A DNA stretch of 64,000 nt from Stutzerimonas stutzeri RCH2 (GCF_000327065.1 NC_019936.1:1922001-1986000); one strand, 5' to 3'. Positions 50,801 to 59,020 are shown, counted from the first letter of the stretch. Notes: generated by a model not told the origin, from the sequence alone. Program-made: numbers and translations.

Positions 50801-51558
50801 CCAACTACCTGGCCGGCGGTGCCGGCGACGACATACTGCAAGGCGGAGCGGGGGACGATGTGCTGGTGGGCGGTCTCGGCGACGATGTGTTGTCGGGCGG
50901 CGAGGGCGACGATGTTCTAGTGGGCGACCCGGGCTCGGATCAATTATTGGGCGGTGAAGGGTTCGATACTGTCGACTACAGCGCCGATACGGCCGGCGTC
51001 ACTGTCAATCTCGAAACCGGCATTGGTGAAGGCGGGCTGGCAGAAGGCGATACCTACAATTCCATCGAGGGCATTCTCGGTGGTGCGGGCAATGACACGC
51101 TGACCGGGGATGGCGGTGATAACTACCTCGACGGTGGCGCCGGCAACGACACGCTGCTGGGTGGTGCCGGGGATGACATCTTGGTGGGAGGTGTGGGTGA
51201 CGACACCCTGACGGGAGGCGCAGGTCGCGACAGTTTCGTCTGGCGTGTGGGTGACGAGGGTGGGACTGACACTATCACCGACTTCCAGATTGACCCTGCT
51301 GGCACCAACACGGATGTCATCGATCTATCGCAGCTACTCGTTGGCGTTACAGAAGACGCGGCTACCCTCGGTGATTATCTGGACTTCGCTTTCGGTGGCG
51401 GTTCGACGACTATCTCGGTCAGCCTGACACCGGGCGGTGCGCCAGTTCAGGACATCACCCTTAGCGGTATCGACCTGAGCACGATCTATGGCACCGATGT
51501 AGCCGACGTTATTTCGGGAATGATCGATGACGGGGCGCTGAAAGTCGATAACGGCTAA
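44872..51558 (+). CDS. Giant VCBS/RTX repeat adhesin, 5'-truncated (LapA-like, type I secreted)
   Basis: 2228 codons are visible, but no start codon or ribosome site belongs to them: upstream of 44872 the frame runs antisense through lapB and lapC. From the joint there is one partial and six full 233-residue units. Each holds a VCBS-type domain (GNVLSND, YGQLTLNADGSFSYVLN, TITGSND) and a second beta-sandwich (FESGLATGSDA, VSDGTASA). A unique region (about 49710-50560) follows, then RTX calcium nonapeptides such as GGAGDDILQGG (about 50570-51230), and a C-terminal type I secretion domain beginning DSFVWRVGDEGGTDTITDF. The N-terminal retention module and LapG cleavage site are missing. The codon pattern is intact and there are no stops. 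Confidence 0.88.
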   Translation, partial: TGNVLVNDLPGTDGGISVVTIGTQQGLYGQLILGADGTYTYVLNTGLAVVQGLDSGETLTETFAYTMQDADGDPSSAQITITITGSNDAPTLSVIGAQVFEAGLATGSDAGANSEFAYGTFTLGDVDGLDDIQSVSINGTAVAIGSLVGSSFAGAHGTLTVTGYDVLTGIATYQYQLTSPTTDVADVAETDTFAVSVSDGTASASANLVIDIVDDVPTAANDAFSLSEDTASVIGNVLSNDTIGADVSGTVTTTGNQTGSYGQLTLNADGSFSYVLNTGLAVVQGLDSGEILTETFNYTMQDADGDPSSAQITITITGSNDAPSLSVIGAQVFESGLAAGSDASANSEFAYGTFTFGDVDGLDDIQSVSINGTAVAIGSLVGSSFAGAHGTLTVTGYDVLTGIATYQYQLTSPTTDVADVAETDTFAVSVSDGTASASANLVIDIVDDVPTAANDAFSLSEDTASVIGNVLSNDVSGADVSATVSSTGNQTGSYGQLTLNADGSFSYVLNTGLAVVQGLDDGEQLSETFSYTMQDADGDPSTAQLTIIITGSNDEPSLSVIGAQVFESGLATGSDASANSEFAYGTFTIGDADGLDDIQSVTINGTTVAIGLLVGSSFAGAHGTLTITGYDVLSGIATYQYQLTSPTTDVAGVDESDTFSLSVSDGTASASGNLVIDIVDDVPSAANDAFSLSEDTASVIGNVLSNDVSGADVSATVSSTGNQTGSYGQLTLNADGSFSYVLNTGLAVVQGLDDGEQLSETFSYTMQDADGDPSTAQLTIIITGSNDEPSLSVIGAQVFESGLATGSDASANSEFAYGTFTIGDADGLDDIQSVTINGTTVAIGLLVGSSFAGAHGTLTITGYDVLSGIATYQYQLTSPTTDVAGVDESDTFSLSVSDGTASASGNLVIDIVDDVPSAANDAFSLSEDTASVIGNVLSNDVSGADVSATVSSTGNQTGSYGQLTLNADGSFSYVLNTGLAVVQGLDDGEQLSETFSYTMQDADGDPSTAQLTIIITGSNDEPSLSVIGAQVFESGLATGSDASANSEFAYGTFTIGDADGLDDIQSVTINGTTVAIGLLVGSSFAGAHGTLTITGYDVLSGIATYQYQLTSPTTDVAGVDESDTFSLSVSDGTASASGNLVIDIVDDVPSAANDAFSLSEDTASVIGNVLSNDVSGADVSATVSSTGNQTGSYGQLTLNADGSFSYVLNTGLAVVQGLDDGEQLSETFSYTMQDADGDPSTAQLTIIITGSNDEPSLSVIGAQVFESGLATGSDASANSEFAYGTFTIGDADGLDDIQSVTINGTTVAIGLLVGSSFAGAHGTLTITGYDVLSGIATYQYQLTSPTTDVAGVDESDTFSLSVSDGTASASGNLVIDIVDDVPSAANDAFSLSEDTASVIGNVLSNDVSGADVSATVSSTGNQTGSYGQLTLNADGSFSYVLNTGLAVVQGLDDGEQLSETFSYTMQDADGDPSTAQLTIIITGSNDEPSLSVIGAQVFESGLATGSDASANSEFAYGTFTIGDADGLDDIQSVTINGTTVAIGLLVGSSFAGAHGTLTITGYDVLSGIATYQYQLTSPTTDVAGVDESDTFSLSVSDGTASAFSNLVIGVVDDMPSLGAFTTAIIPNEIGTVNGTFSVVSGADGLDGFQIAGPAIAGLNYTTVHSYDGAGNFLSTTLTGLTSSNQTVFSLTVSANGTYVFNLVQPEAASELTYSLSNLAPGHVPGFAETPDGLIEFSSPGAVNSSTQGFGINNQFFDRGEQFTMEFHAAGVPGVDNDPATDVRLVNKVVLVNDQVNGELTIRWTATNSQTGESRSGTMTITGAMAETVIDPDISFNQLQIEGIAGNGRVRFATTTISTLVLPEDQSLAFDVVAQDGDGDLSGSSTLNVQVVAEDSPTSFVLEGTAGDDVIAASNLTDIIDGKAGFDIVDYGDDTAGIAASLALAAGLSGTALGDSYSSIEGLMGGSGNDQLSGDSQANYLAGGAGDDILQGGAGDDVLVGGLGDDVLSGGEGDDVLVGDPGSDQLLGGEGFDTVDYSADTAGVTVNLETGIGEGGLAEGDTYNSIEGILGGAGNDTLTGDGGDNYLDGGAGNDTLLGGAGDDILVGGVGDDTLTGGAGRDSFVWRVGDEGGTDTITDFQIDPAGTNTDVIDLSQLLVGVTEDAATLGDYLDFAFGGGSTTISVSLTPGGAPVQDITLSGIDLSTIYGTDVADVISGMIDDGALKVDNG
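45511..49704 (+). repeat. Six tandem 699-bp repeats in the adhesin gene
   Basis: Units begin at 45511, 46210, 46909, 47608, 48307 and 49006, each exactly 699 bp (233 codons), with a partial unit before (44872-45510). The first units differ by scattered changes. From about 46300 onward the copies are almost the same base for base; one visible difference is A at 46821, 47520 and 48219 against G at 48918 and 49617. This points to recent duplication or gene conversion. Confidence 0.93.
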
Positions 51559-51574
51559 AGCTGGCGGAGAATCG

Positions 51575-51606
51575 GCCCGCTACGCGGCAGCGTAGCGGGC
51601 TTTTTT
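51575..51606 (+). terminator. Rho-independent terminator of the adhesin gene
   Basis: A perfect 10-bp stem, GCCCGCTACG / CGTAGCGGGC (51575-51584 with 51591-51600), has a 6-base loop and is followed by TTTTTT (51601-51606). It lies 16 bp after the adhesin stop and just before the ribosome site of the next gene. Confidence 0.92.
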
Positions 51607-51618
51607 ACGGAGAACGAT

Positions 51619-51960
51619 ATGCTCTACATAGAGCGGGACGAGCTGGGTCTTTTGTGTCGTGTCGAGCCGAGTCCTTTCGACGGGATGACTGGCACGCTGC
51701 GTGCCGATAGTGACGAAGCGCAGAGTTGGCTGGCGACTCACGGGGATGAGCAGGTACAGCTGGCTGGCCTGCAGGCATCTGACCAGGATATGGCGCGTGT
51801 CGTGGAGGATCTGGTCGGCGTGCTGATTGCCCGCGGCGTCATTCGCTTTACCGATTTGCCTGAAGCTGCGCAGCGCAAGCTGCACGCCCGTGCCCAGACA
51901 CGTGCACGCCTGGGCGGGCTGAGTACGTTGCTGGACGACGATGAGCAATCACTGATCTAG
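51619..51960 (+). CDS. Small conserved hypothetical protein downstream of the adhesin
   Basis: A 113-residue, acidic, soluble protein (MLYIERDELGLLCRVEPSPF) with a helical C-terminal half (ARVVEDLVGVLIARGVIRFTDLPEAAQRK). I recall similar Pseudomonas proteins carrying the misleading name 'tryptophan synthase subunit beta like'. No enzyme motif is visible. GGAG lies 7 bp before the ATG, directly after the adhesin terminator, so expression needs read-through or a promoter inside the adhesin gene. It sits between the adhesin and lapD. Confidence 0.7.
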   Translation: MLYIERDELGLLCRVEPSPFDGMTGTLRADSDEAQSWLATHGDEQVQLAGLQASDQDMARVVEDLVGVLIARGVIRFTDLPEAAQRKLHARAQTRARLGGLSTLLDDDEQSLI

Positions 51961-52118
51961 CCGTCGGTATTTATTCGGCAGCGCTCACCTCGGCAGTCGA
52001 CGTTTGGCGTCGTGCATCGCCGCACTCGCATCGCTGCGTCGTTTCCTCATGCCGCGCCTAAAGTGTCCAAGACGTTCGCTATCTGTCAGTCCGGTCATGG
52101 CATTTGCCTCGGCTACGC

Positions 52119-54092
52119 TCAGGAGTCCGAAGCAGATCCTTCCTTGATGCTGGTTTGCCATGGGCGCGGTGCACCTAGTAGGTGGCCCATTGCGCCTCGC
52201 ACGCCCAGTTCCGTCAGTACCTTCAATTCGCCCTGAGTCTCCACCATCTCTGCAATAAGCGGCAGATCGATGCTGTTGGTGGTGCGATAGATCGCTTCGA
52301 TGAAGAGGCGCTTGTCTTCATCCTTGTCGATCCCCCGAATGTAGGCTCCATCGACCTTCACATGCGCCAATCCGAGATGGGCCAGATGGCCGATCTTGCT
52401 GAAATCGCCGCCAAAATGCTGCAGGCCTAGGCGTGTTCCAGTTGTCCGAACTTTCTGGCTCCAGTGCTGCAGGTGGACGTCCACGGGCAGGTGTAGGGCG
52501 TCCAGTTCGAGAATCAGATGGCTGGCCTCGGCGGGGTTGCTGTGCAGCAGTGCGAAAACCTGCTGCAGGTGCCGGGCATCTCGTAGAGTGGCCGCCGAAA
52601 GGCTGAGTGCGAGTGGCTGTGGCGCCAGCTTCAGACGGGCAATCACCAGCTCGAGCATGATGTAGTCGAAGCGTGCGGCCCAGCCAAGGCGTTCGAGCCA
52701 GGGCAGGAAACGCCCCGCGGTCAGTGGTTCGCCAGAAGCAATCGGCAACCTGGCGAGCACCTTGTGGTGAAGGATCTGTGCTGGCTCGGCAGCCAAGCCC
52801 ACCGGTTGCACGTAAAGCGCCAGAGCGCTATCGGCCAGCGCCTGCTGCAACGTCTCGTGCCAGCTGTGCTGATCACGCAGAGGTTGCGCCCAATAACCTT
52901 CGAGCAATTGCCAGGCGGTGTTGCCGGCCTGTGCCTGGGCCAAGGCCTGATCGGCTCGCTCGAGCACGTCCTGTGGGGTTTCGCCGAGGCGAAAGGCGGT
53001 CACGCCGATGTGTGCGACCGGAATGCTGTCCGTCGAGCCCGTTGGACGAAGCGTTTCCAATTCATCACTGAGCGCGTTTAGCAGTGGCGTGACCTCGTCC
53101 TGATGCAGGCCTGGAGCCAACAGCACGAACTCGCTGCCGCGGTTGCGTGCAGCCAGCCAATCGGCTCGGCCACGGCGGCTTTTCAAACGCATCAGCTGCT
53201 CGCCAATGGCGACTATGAGGCGGTCGCTGAATTGTCCACCGTAGCGCTGGTTCAGGCCGTTGAGGTCGTGAATCTGCAGCAGTAGCAGATAACCCTCTGC
53301 GTGATGTTCATCCGGGGCAAGCTGAGTGCTCAGGCGCAGGTCAAGCAGGCGGCGGCTAGCGAGTCCAGTCAGGTCATCCTGATAGGCTTGCTGACGAAGC
53401 TTTTCGCTACGTTCGGCTTCTTCAGCGAACAGTGTCTTCAGCTTGTCGACCATCTGGTTCATCGCTTGCACAACGCGACGCAACTCCGGCGTGCGAGGCA
53501 GGTGTGGGAGGGTGATGAATTCTCGTTGAGTGATCGCGTGGGCCTGTTCAACCATGCGGTCTAGCGGGCGCAGCTGGCTGCGCAGCAACCAGCCACCCAA
53601 CAGCGCACTCACCGCACCGCAGGCGAGCAGCCAGAGGAGGGTGGCCAGAGTGCTATCCCACAATTTTGCCAAGGCGAACTGGGGATGGCTGAATACCTCG
53701 ACGCGCGCGGCCTGTTCCCAGCCACGCATGATCAGTGCATCACCGCCCTGTGGAGGCAGGTCCACGATTGTGGCGAACCACCCCGGCACCTGCTGAAGCT
53801 GGATGTTTGCGTTGCGCTCGACAATCGGGCTGTCGTCTGGAATGCGAAGGACACGGATGCTGCTGAAGTAACCGCTGTCGAAGATTGAATTCGCCAGTAG
53901 CTCCAGCATGACGGGGTCGTCTGCGTGTGGAGTCATCGAGAGCGCCAGAGCAGTCGCAGCATCCTGGGCATGCGAGCGCAACTGATTGATGGATTGCTCT
54001 CGGGAGTTCTCCACGCTGGCTATGAAGCCGCCGGTGAAGGCCACGACCAGAAACAGGCAGATTGCGAGAAACAGCTGCTTGAGTAACGACAT
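52119..54092 (-). CDS. lapD: c-di-GMP receptor LapD (degenerate GGDEF-EAL membrane protein)
   Basis: A 657-residue inside-out signalling protein. There are two membrane helices (about 7-28 and 150-172) around a LapD/MoxY-type periplasmic domain, then a HAMP, a GGDEF domain (from about 245) and an EAL domain (about 410-645). The diguanylate-cyclase site reads RNRGSEF and the EAL site KVLAR, so both are enzymatically dead, as in known LapD. When c-di-GMP is bound, LapD holds LapG and spares the surface adhesin. ATG 54092 has GGAGG about 8 bp upstream and is chosen over a start eight codons earlier. lapG lies 57 bp upstream, the usual pairing. Confidence 0.93.
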   Translation of the reverse strand: MSLLKQLFLAICLFLVVAFTGGFIASVENSREQSINQLRSHAQDAATALALSMTPHADDPVMLELLANSIFDSGYFSSIRVLRIPDDSPIVERNANIQLQQVPGWFATIVDLPPQGGDALIMRGWEQAARVEVFSHPQFALAKLWDSTLATLLWLLACGAVSALLGGWLLRSQLRPLDRMVEQAHAITQREFITLPHLPRTPELRRVVQAMNQMVDKLKTLFAEEAERSEKLRQQAYQDDLTGLASRRLLDLRLSTQLAPDEHHAEGYLLLLQIHDLNGLNQRYGGQFSDRLIVAIGEQLMRLKSRRGRADWLAARNRGSEFVLLAPGLHQDEVTPLLNALSDELETLRPTGSTDSIPVAHIGVTAFRLGETPQDVLERADQALAQAQAGNTAWQLLEGYWAQPLRDQHSWHETLQQALADSALALYVQPVGLAAEPAQILHHKVLARLPIASGEPLTAGRFLPWLERLGWAARFDYIMLELVIARLKLAPQPLALSLSAATLRDARHLQQVFALLHSNPAEASHLILELDALHLPVDVHLQHWSQKVRTTGTRLGLQHFGGDFSKIGHLAHLGLAHVKVDGAYIRGIDKDEDKRLFIEAIYRTTNSIDLPLIAEMVETQGELKVLTELGVRGAMGHLLGAPRPWQTSIKEGSASDS

Positions 54093-54149
54093 ACTTCCCC
54101 CTCCGGTCTGCTGCAATCAGTCGCTGTTCGCGATGAAAAGGCAGCAAAC

Positions 54150-54866
54150 TCAGCCCTCACCAACCAGAAAACCTTCGGCGCGCATCTTCAGCAGAACGTC
54201 CTGCCAGCGTGACAGCCTTTTGCTATCTCCGCTACGTTTCCCACCGCCGGCGCCGGGTAAAAACAGTCCTTCGGCGTTGAATGCATAAACCGGCAGCAGG
54301 TCGTTGCGTTGCGACGCGGGGCGAATTACGCCATCGATGTTGTCCAGCACCAGCGGGTCGGCCGCGGGCGTCGGGTAATAGGTGAGCACCATATGCGCCT
54401 GGTTCAGGCGTAACGCCTTTACATAGGTGATGCGCATGCGGTCGCTGGACACACCGAGGCGGCGCAGGGTGAAGTACTTGGCCAATGCGTAATCTTCGCA
54501 ATCGCCAGCGCCCTTGATCAGCGCTTCGACTGGCGTGGCCCAGTAGTCTTCCTGCTGCCAGACATGGGTGTCGTCGCTGAAGGCGATATTGCGGTTGAAG
54601 AAGCGATTCACTTCGTCGAGCTTTTCGTGCTCACCAAGCGACGCGGCTTCGCTTAGCAGCGCGCGCCAGGCTTCGATTCGACCGCGTGAGTCATGCAGCG
54701 GCCCGTAGCGCTGTTCAGCGGTGCGGAAGATGCGGCTGAAATCCCATTCCTGCCAATCCGCCAGCACGTTCGGTGACCAGCCCAGCGGGCTCAGCAGCAG
54801 CGCAAGCGCGAGCGAAACTGCCGTCAGACGGGAGGGTCGGCCAGGGCGGTGCTGGGAAGCCTGCAT
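54150..54866 (-). CDS. lapG: Periplasmic adhesin protease LapG (transglutaminase-like cysteine protease)
   Basis: A 238-residue protein with a signal peptide (hydrophobic core about 14-30, ending near VLADW). The Cys-His-Asp triad is Cys123 (GAGDCEDYA), His158 (AHMVLTYY) and Asp175 (LDNIDG). Asp122 and Glu124, flanking the Cys, match the calcium-binding residues described for LapG. It cuts the N-terminal region of LapA-type adhesins unless held by LapD. The gene is intact, although the N-terminal target region of the adjacent adhesin is missing from this sequence. Confidence 0.93.
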   Translation of the reverse strand: MQASQHRPGRPSRLTAVSLALALLLSPLGWSPNVLADWQEWDFSRIFRTAEQRYGPLHDSRGRIEAWRALLSEAASLGEHEKLDEVNRFFNRNIAFSDDTHVWQQEDYWATPVEALIKGAGDCEDYALAKYFTLRRLGVSSDRMRITYVKALRLNQAHMVLTYYPTPAADPLVLDNIDGVIRPASQRNDLLPVYAFNAEGLFLPGAGGGKRSGDSKRLSRWQDVLLKMRAEGFLVGEG

Positions 54867-54915
54867 TGATGGAACTCCAGCGAGCGATCCGGGAGTGGCG
54901 GCTACCGACTTGCCT

Positions 54916-55335
54916 TCAGCGGCGTTGATCTAGCTTGGCGACCGGCAAGGTTTTCTGCCGGAGGATGTAAAGGCTGACCAGTGATGCGCTGAGCAGCATG
55001 CCGATGCGAGCCCAGAATAACGGAACCAGCCAGCAAGAAATGCCAATGCTCACCCACATCGTGGCAATTGCATATGCTTTGCCTTTGAGCGGAATACCGT
55101 TGCCTTCGAGATAATCGCGGAACCATGGGCCGAGGTGCGGGTGGTCCACCAGCCAGCGGTAGAAGCGCTGCGAGCTACGAACGAAGCAGGCGGCGGCAAG
55201 CAGCAGGAACGGCGTGGTCGGCAGAACCGGAAGGAATATGCCGATGACGCCCAGCGCAACGGCAAGCCAGCCAGCGGTCAGCAATGCCGAGCGAACCAGC
55301 GGATTGCGGTGCTGCTGAATGTCCCGGTGGGCCAT
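54916..55335 (-). CDS. YbaN/DUF454 family inner-membrane protein
   Basis: A 139-residue membrane protein with the DUF454 pattern: a first hydrophobic pair (LLTAGWLAVALGVIGIFLPVLPTTPFLLLAAACF, broken by the conserved Pro-Thr-Thr-Pro), then SSQRFYRWLVDHPHLGPWFRDY, and two more membrane segments. ATG 55335 (MAHRDIQQHRN) is taken because the 20 codons before it are not conserved-looking; its ribosome site is weak. Function is unknown. It lies 49 bp upstream of lapG on the same strand, with no known link to the Lap system. Confidence 0.8.
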   Translation of the reverse strand: MAHRDIQQHRNPLVRSALLTAGWLAVALGVIGIFLPVLPTTPFLLLAAACFVRSSQRFYRWLVDHPHLGPWFRDYLEGNGIPLKGKAYAIATMWVSIGISCWLVPLFWARIGMLLSASLVSLYILRQKTLPVAKLDQRR

Positions 55336-55520
55336 GATGCTACCCGCCGTCGCTTCTGGATTCACTGCCGGTAGCGTGGCGGTGCACACCAGCACCGATG
55401 CCGCGTTTCCAGTTCAGAAAGAGTGAACGCAAATGCATGAGGCTCTCTCCTTCTCGCAGGGGTATCGCGCGTCCGGTTGGCAGCGGACGCCTGCCGCTAT
55501 CGCCTGTGCTGAGTGGCCAC

Positions 55521-56108
55521 TCAGTGGCGGCGTGGCTTGAGCAGAGCCGGCTTCTCTTCCGGTGCATGACAGATCAGATACAGCGCGGTCAGCAGCTCCG
55601 GAATCTGCGCGACCATTTCATCGACCAGCTCTGGGTTGTCAGCGATATCAGCGAACTCCGGCTGCTCGTCGAACAGGCCCGAGCCGACCATGATCGGCAG
55701 CAGCAGCTCGCTGACTTCCTCTTCCGAGTCCTCGAACCAGACTGCCTCGCGCATGAACACGCCTTCCATGAAGCCAATGCACCAACCGCGCAGGTCGGAT
55801 TCGTCTGGCTCCTCGCCCAGGTCCAGCTCGCAGGGCAGCTCCATGTCCTCGTCACTGGCCAGCTGACGGGCAATGTGCGCCTTTAGTTGAATCAGCGTGG
55901 CCTCGATGGCCTCGCGCTCGGTGTCGTCCTTGTATTTGGGCGGCTCGGAAAACAGTGCGTCGATCCACTCACGCTCGGGTACCTGTTCGGAGCAGATGCA
56001 CAGCGCGGTCAGGTAGCCATGGGCGGCGATGTAATTCAGTGCTTCCTCGTGCAGGTCATCTGCATCAAGAAAGACTTGCAGGCGGGCGAGTTGCTCGGCG
56101 AATGACAT
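55521..56108 (-). CDS. UPF0149/YecA-like protein
   Basis: A 195-residue, very acidic helical protein. The N-terminus [34 protein letters not shown] and the central [17 protein letters not shown] block match the UPF0149 family (YgfB/YecA). The SEC-C metal-binding tail found in full YecA is absent. Role unknown. The gene is divergent from recQ with 173 bp between the starts. Confidence 0.8.
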   Translation of the reverse strand: MSFAEQLARLQVFLDADDLHEEALNYIAAHGYLTALCICSEQVPEREWIDALFSEPPKYKDDTEREAIEATLIQLKAHIARQLASDEDMELPCELDLGEEPDESDLRGWCIGFMEGVFMREAVWFEDSEEEVSELLLPIMVGSGLFDEQPEFADIADNPELVDEMVAQIPELLTALYLICHAPEEKPALLKPRRH

Positions 56109-56251
56109 CGGGAACTACCTTGGATTGGAAGACAACCCGGATTCTAGACGAGGCGTGGGGCGCAGGCTACTCGCGCCTTCGCTATGTCGCTTCGCCGGCG
56201 ACGTCTCGTCCGCAATCGCGGAGCGATCCTGAACTCGGTGGTTCGCTCGCG

Positions 56252-56257
56252 TATACT
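56252..56257 (+). promoter_or_regulatory. Putative -10 box of recQ
   Basis: TATACT followed by GCGCGCC lies 25 bp before the recQ ATG. A weak -35 candidate, CTGAAC, is at 56229-56234 with 17-bp spacing. The match at -35 is poor. Confidence 0.4.
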
Positions 56258-56281
56258 GCGCGCCTTGTTTCGGAGACCGGC

Positions 56282-58405
56282 ATGCTCGACCAGGCACAGC
56301 GCATCCTCAAAGACGTTTTCGGCTACGACGCGTTTCGTGGCAACCAGGGCGCGATCATCGAGCGGGTCGGCAGCGGCGGCGACGCTTTGGTGCTGATGCC
56401 GACCGGCGGCGGCAAGTCGCTGTGCTATCAGGTTCCAGCGCTGTTGCGCGACGGGCTGGCGGTAGTGGTGTCGCCGCTGATCGCGCTGATGGACGATCAG
56501 GTGGCAACCCTCGACGAGCTCGGGGTTTCCGCGGTGGCGCTCAACTCCACGCTCAGCCCCGACGAGCAGCGCGACATTGCCGAACGCATCCGGCGCAACG
56601 AGATCAAGATGCTCTACCTCGCGCCGGAGCGGCTGGTCCAGCCACGCATGCTGGCGTTTCTACAGCGTCTGGAAATTGCCCTGTTCGCCATCGACGAGGC
56701 GCATTGTGTTTCCCAGTGGGGCCACGATTTCCGTCCCGAGTACATGCAGTTGGGACAGCTTTCCGAACTGTTTCCCGGCGTACCGCGCATCGCGCTGACC
56801 GCCACGGCGGACATGCGAACCAGGGAGGAGATCGTCCAGCGATTGCATCTGGAAAATGCCGAACGCTTTCTCTCCAGTTTCGATCGGCCGAACATCTTCT
56901 ATCGCATCGTGCCCAAGGAGCAGCCACGCAAGCAGTTGCTGGGCTTTCTCGCCGAACGCCGTGGCGATGCCGGCATCGTCTACTGCATGTCGCGCAAGAA
57001 GGTCGATGACTTTGCCGCCTTCCTCACCGAGCAGGGCTTTCCGGCACTGCCGTATCACGCTGGCTTGCCCAATGAGCTGCGCGCCTATCATCAGAAGCGC
57101 TTCCTTAACGAGGAAGGTCTGATCATGGTCGCGACCATCGCGTTCGGTATGGGTATCGACAAACCCAACGTGCGCTTCGTTGCCCACCTCGATCTGCCCA
57201 AGTCCCTGGAAGCCTATTACCAGGAAACCGGGCGGGCAGGGCGCGACGGCCTGCCTGCGGATGCCTGGATGGCCTACGGCCTGCAGGACGTCATCTTTCT
57301 CAAGCAGATGCTCAACAATTCCGAGGGCGATGAGCGGCACAAGCGGGTCGAGCAACACAAGCTCGACGCCATGCTGGCCCTGTGTGAGGAAACCCGCTGT
57401 CGGCGCCAGGCACTGTTGGCGTATTTCGACGAGGAATTACCCAGCCCATGCGGTCATTGCGATAACTGCGTCGATGGTGTGCAGACGTGGGACGCAACCG
57501 AACCTGCGCGCCAGGCGCTATCGGCCATCTATCGCAGCGGTCAACGTTACGGCGTCGGCCATTTGGTAGATGTCTTGCTGGGGCGCGATAACGATAAGGT
57601 ACGTGGGCTCGGCCATCAGCACCTGTCCGTGTTCGGCGTAGGCAAGGCGCTGGCGGAAACTGAATGGCGGTCACTGTTTCGTCAGCTGGTGGCGCGAGGC
57701 CTGGCGGACGTCGATCTCGACGGTTTCGGCGGGTTGCGCCTGAGCGACAGCTGTCGCCCGCTCCTGCGTGGGGAAGTCAGCCTCGAGCTGCGCCGTGATT
57801 TGTCCAGCAAGGCTCCAAAGCCTGCAGCCAGCGCGGCGAGCCAACTGGTACGCAGCGAGGAGCGCGAAACCTGGGAGGCGCTGCGCACACTACGGCGCAA
57901 GCTGGCCGAAGAGCACAGCGTGCCGCCATACGTGATCTTCCCCGACGCCACCCTGCTGGAAATGTTGCGTAGCCAGCCCGCATCGCTTTCCGACATGGCG
58001 ATGATCAGCGGCGTCGGCGCGCGCAAACTGGAGCGTTACGGACAGGCGTTCCTCGAGGTGCTGCAGGGTAATAGCGATGTTGCCAAGCCGCCTGCCGATC
58101 TTCGTCACGAGTTGATCACGCTGGCCCGTGCAGGCATGACTCCGGCGCAGATCGCTCGCCAGCTCGACTGCAGCGAGAAGAATGTCTACGCGATGCTCGC
58201 CGAGGCCATCGGCCTGCAGCAGTTGAGTCTGGAGCAGGCGCTCGACTTGCCGGAGGATTTACTGGGCGAGATTCAGGAAGCCTTCCTTGACGGCGAAGGC
58301 GAGCTGCCGCCCGTCAGCGCTGTAGCCGAACAGTTCGCCGGACGCGTGCCGGAGCAAGTGCTTTATTGCGTGCGAGCTGCGCTGCAGGTCGAGTTCGAAT
58401 TGTAA
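56282..58405 (+). CDS. recQ: ATP-dependent DNA helicase RecQ
   Basis: A 707-residue 3'-5' helicase for recombination repair. It has Walker [13 protein letters not shown] (Lys45), the DEAH box [20 protein letters not shown] (motif III), the C-terminal helicase block [17 protein letters not shown] with [10 protein letters not shown] (motif VI), a zinc cluster ([16 protein letters not shown]), a winged-helix region and an HRDC domain (about 530-605). A further C-terminal helical stretch of about 100 residues (from [15 protein letters not shown]) is a Pseudomonas-type extension. The frame is open to 55955, but ATG 56282 begins at the conserved MLDQAQRIL. Confidence 0.95.
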   Translation: MLDQAQRILKDVFGYDAFRGNQGAIIERVGSGGDALVLMPTGGGKSLCYQVPALLRDGLAVVVSPLIALMDDQVATLDELGVSAVALNSTLSPDEQRDIAERIRRNEIKMLYLAPERLVQPRMLAFLQRLEIALFAIDEAHCVSQWGHDFRPEYMQLGQLSELFPGVPRIALTATADMRTREEIVQRLHLENAERFLSSFDRPNIFYRIVPKEQPRKQLLGFLAERRGDAGIVYCMSRKKVDDFAAFLTEQGFPALPYHAGLPNELRAYHQKRFLNEEGLIMVATIAFGMGIDKPNVRFVAHLDLPKSLEAYYQETGRAGRDGLPADAWMAYGLQDVIFLKQMLNNSEGDERHKRVEQHKLDAMLALCEETRCRRQALLAYFDEELPSPCGHCDNCVDGVQTWDATEPARQALSAIYRSGQRYGVGHLVDVLLGRDNDKVRGLGHQHLSVFGVGKALAETEWRSLFRQLVARGLADVDLDGFGGLRLSDSCRPLLRGEVSLELRRDLSSKAPKPAASAASQLVRSEERETWEALRTLRRKLAEEHSVPPYVIFPDATLLEMLRSQPASLSDMAMISGVGARKLERYGQAFLEVLQGNSDVAKPPADLRHELITLARAGMTPAQIARQLDCSEKNVYAMLAEAIGLQQLSLEQALDLPEDLLGEIQEAFLDGEGELPPVSAVAEQFAGRVPEQVLYCVRAALQVEFEL

Positions 58406-58546
58406 CCAGGTGCATCTCTCCGTCCGCAGGTGCGACCGCAGATCCTGCGCCACGTAAGGCTTTTGCACTGTCTGCGTGCCATCATTGCGACTTCTGTAGC
58501 CCCATCACGAAGCGAAGGTCGTCTTGTCTGCGTATGGGAGCTGTGG

Positions 58547-58566
58547 TTAGCTGACTAATAATTAGT
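58547..58566. promoter_or_regulatory. Overlapping palindromes, candidate operator of the MarR-family gene
   Basis: TTAG-CTGA-CTAA (58547-58558) overlaps the perfect 13-bp palindrome ACTAAT-A-ATTAGT (58554-58566). TTAG...CTAA is the core of SlyA-type boxes. The site ends 22 bp before the MarR-family start, a sensible place for autoregulation. Confidence 0.55.
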
Positions 58567-58588
58567 TTTTGCAGGGAATGTCCGTTTC

Positions 58589-59020
58589 ATGTATGCCGAG
58601 CAACATCGCTTTGCCATGCAATTGGCGCAACTCTCCCGCGGCTGGCGCGCGGAGCTGGATCGACGTCTGGCTGATCTCGGGCTCTCCCAAGCCCGCTGGC
58701 TGGTCCTTCTGCATCTCGCGCGCTTCGATCACGAACCGACCCAGCGCGAACTGGCGCAGAGCGTGGCAGTGGAAGGTCCGACGTTGGCTCGGCTGCTGGA
58801 CAGCCTGGAGGCCCAGGGGCTGGTACATCGCAAGGCATCGGCCGAGGACCGTCGCGCCAAGCGGATTTCTCTCGGCGCGCCAGCTCTGCCGCTGATCGAG
58901 AAGATCGAGGCGATTTCCACCCAGGTACGCCATGAGGCCTTCGCCGGTATCGATGAAGAGGATTTGCGCAAGTGCCAGCAGGTGCATGCGCGCATTCTCG
59001 CCAACCTCGACAAGCGCTGA
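58589..59020 (+). CDS. MarR/SlyA-family transcriptional regulator
   Basis: A 143-residue winged-helix dimer. The recognition region is TQRELAQSVAVEGPTLARLLDSLEAQGLVHRK, and the wing contains EDRRAKRISL. Helices at both ends make the dimer interface. It resembles the SlyA branch, which often counters H-NS-type silencing or senses aromatic compounds. An upstream ATG at 58578 is in another frame. The palindromes just before the gene suggest it controls itself. Confidence 0.9.
   Translation: MYAEQHRFAMQLAQLSRGWRAELDRRLADLGLSQARWLVLLHLARFDHEPTQRELAQSVAVEGPTLARLLDSLEAQGLVHRKASAEDRRAKRISLGAPALPLIEKIEAISTQVRHEAFAGIDEEDLRKCQQVHARILANLDKR

Noticed and set aside
52119..54092. Degenerate GGDEF and EAL motifs as signs of gene decay
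   Set aside because: Loss of both catalytic motifs is normal in LapD, which binds but does not make or break c-di-GMP.
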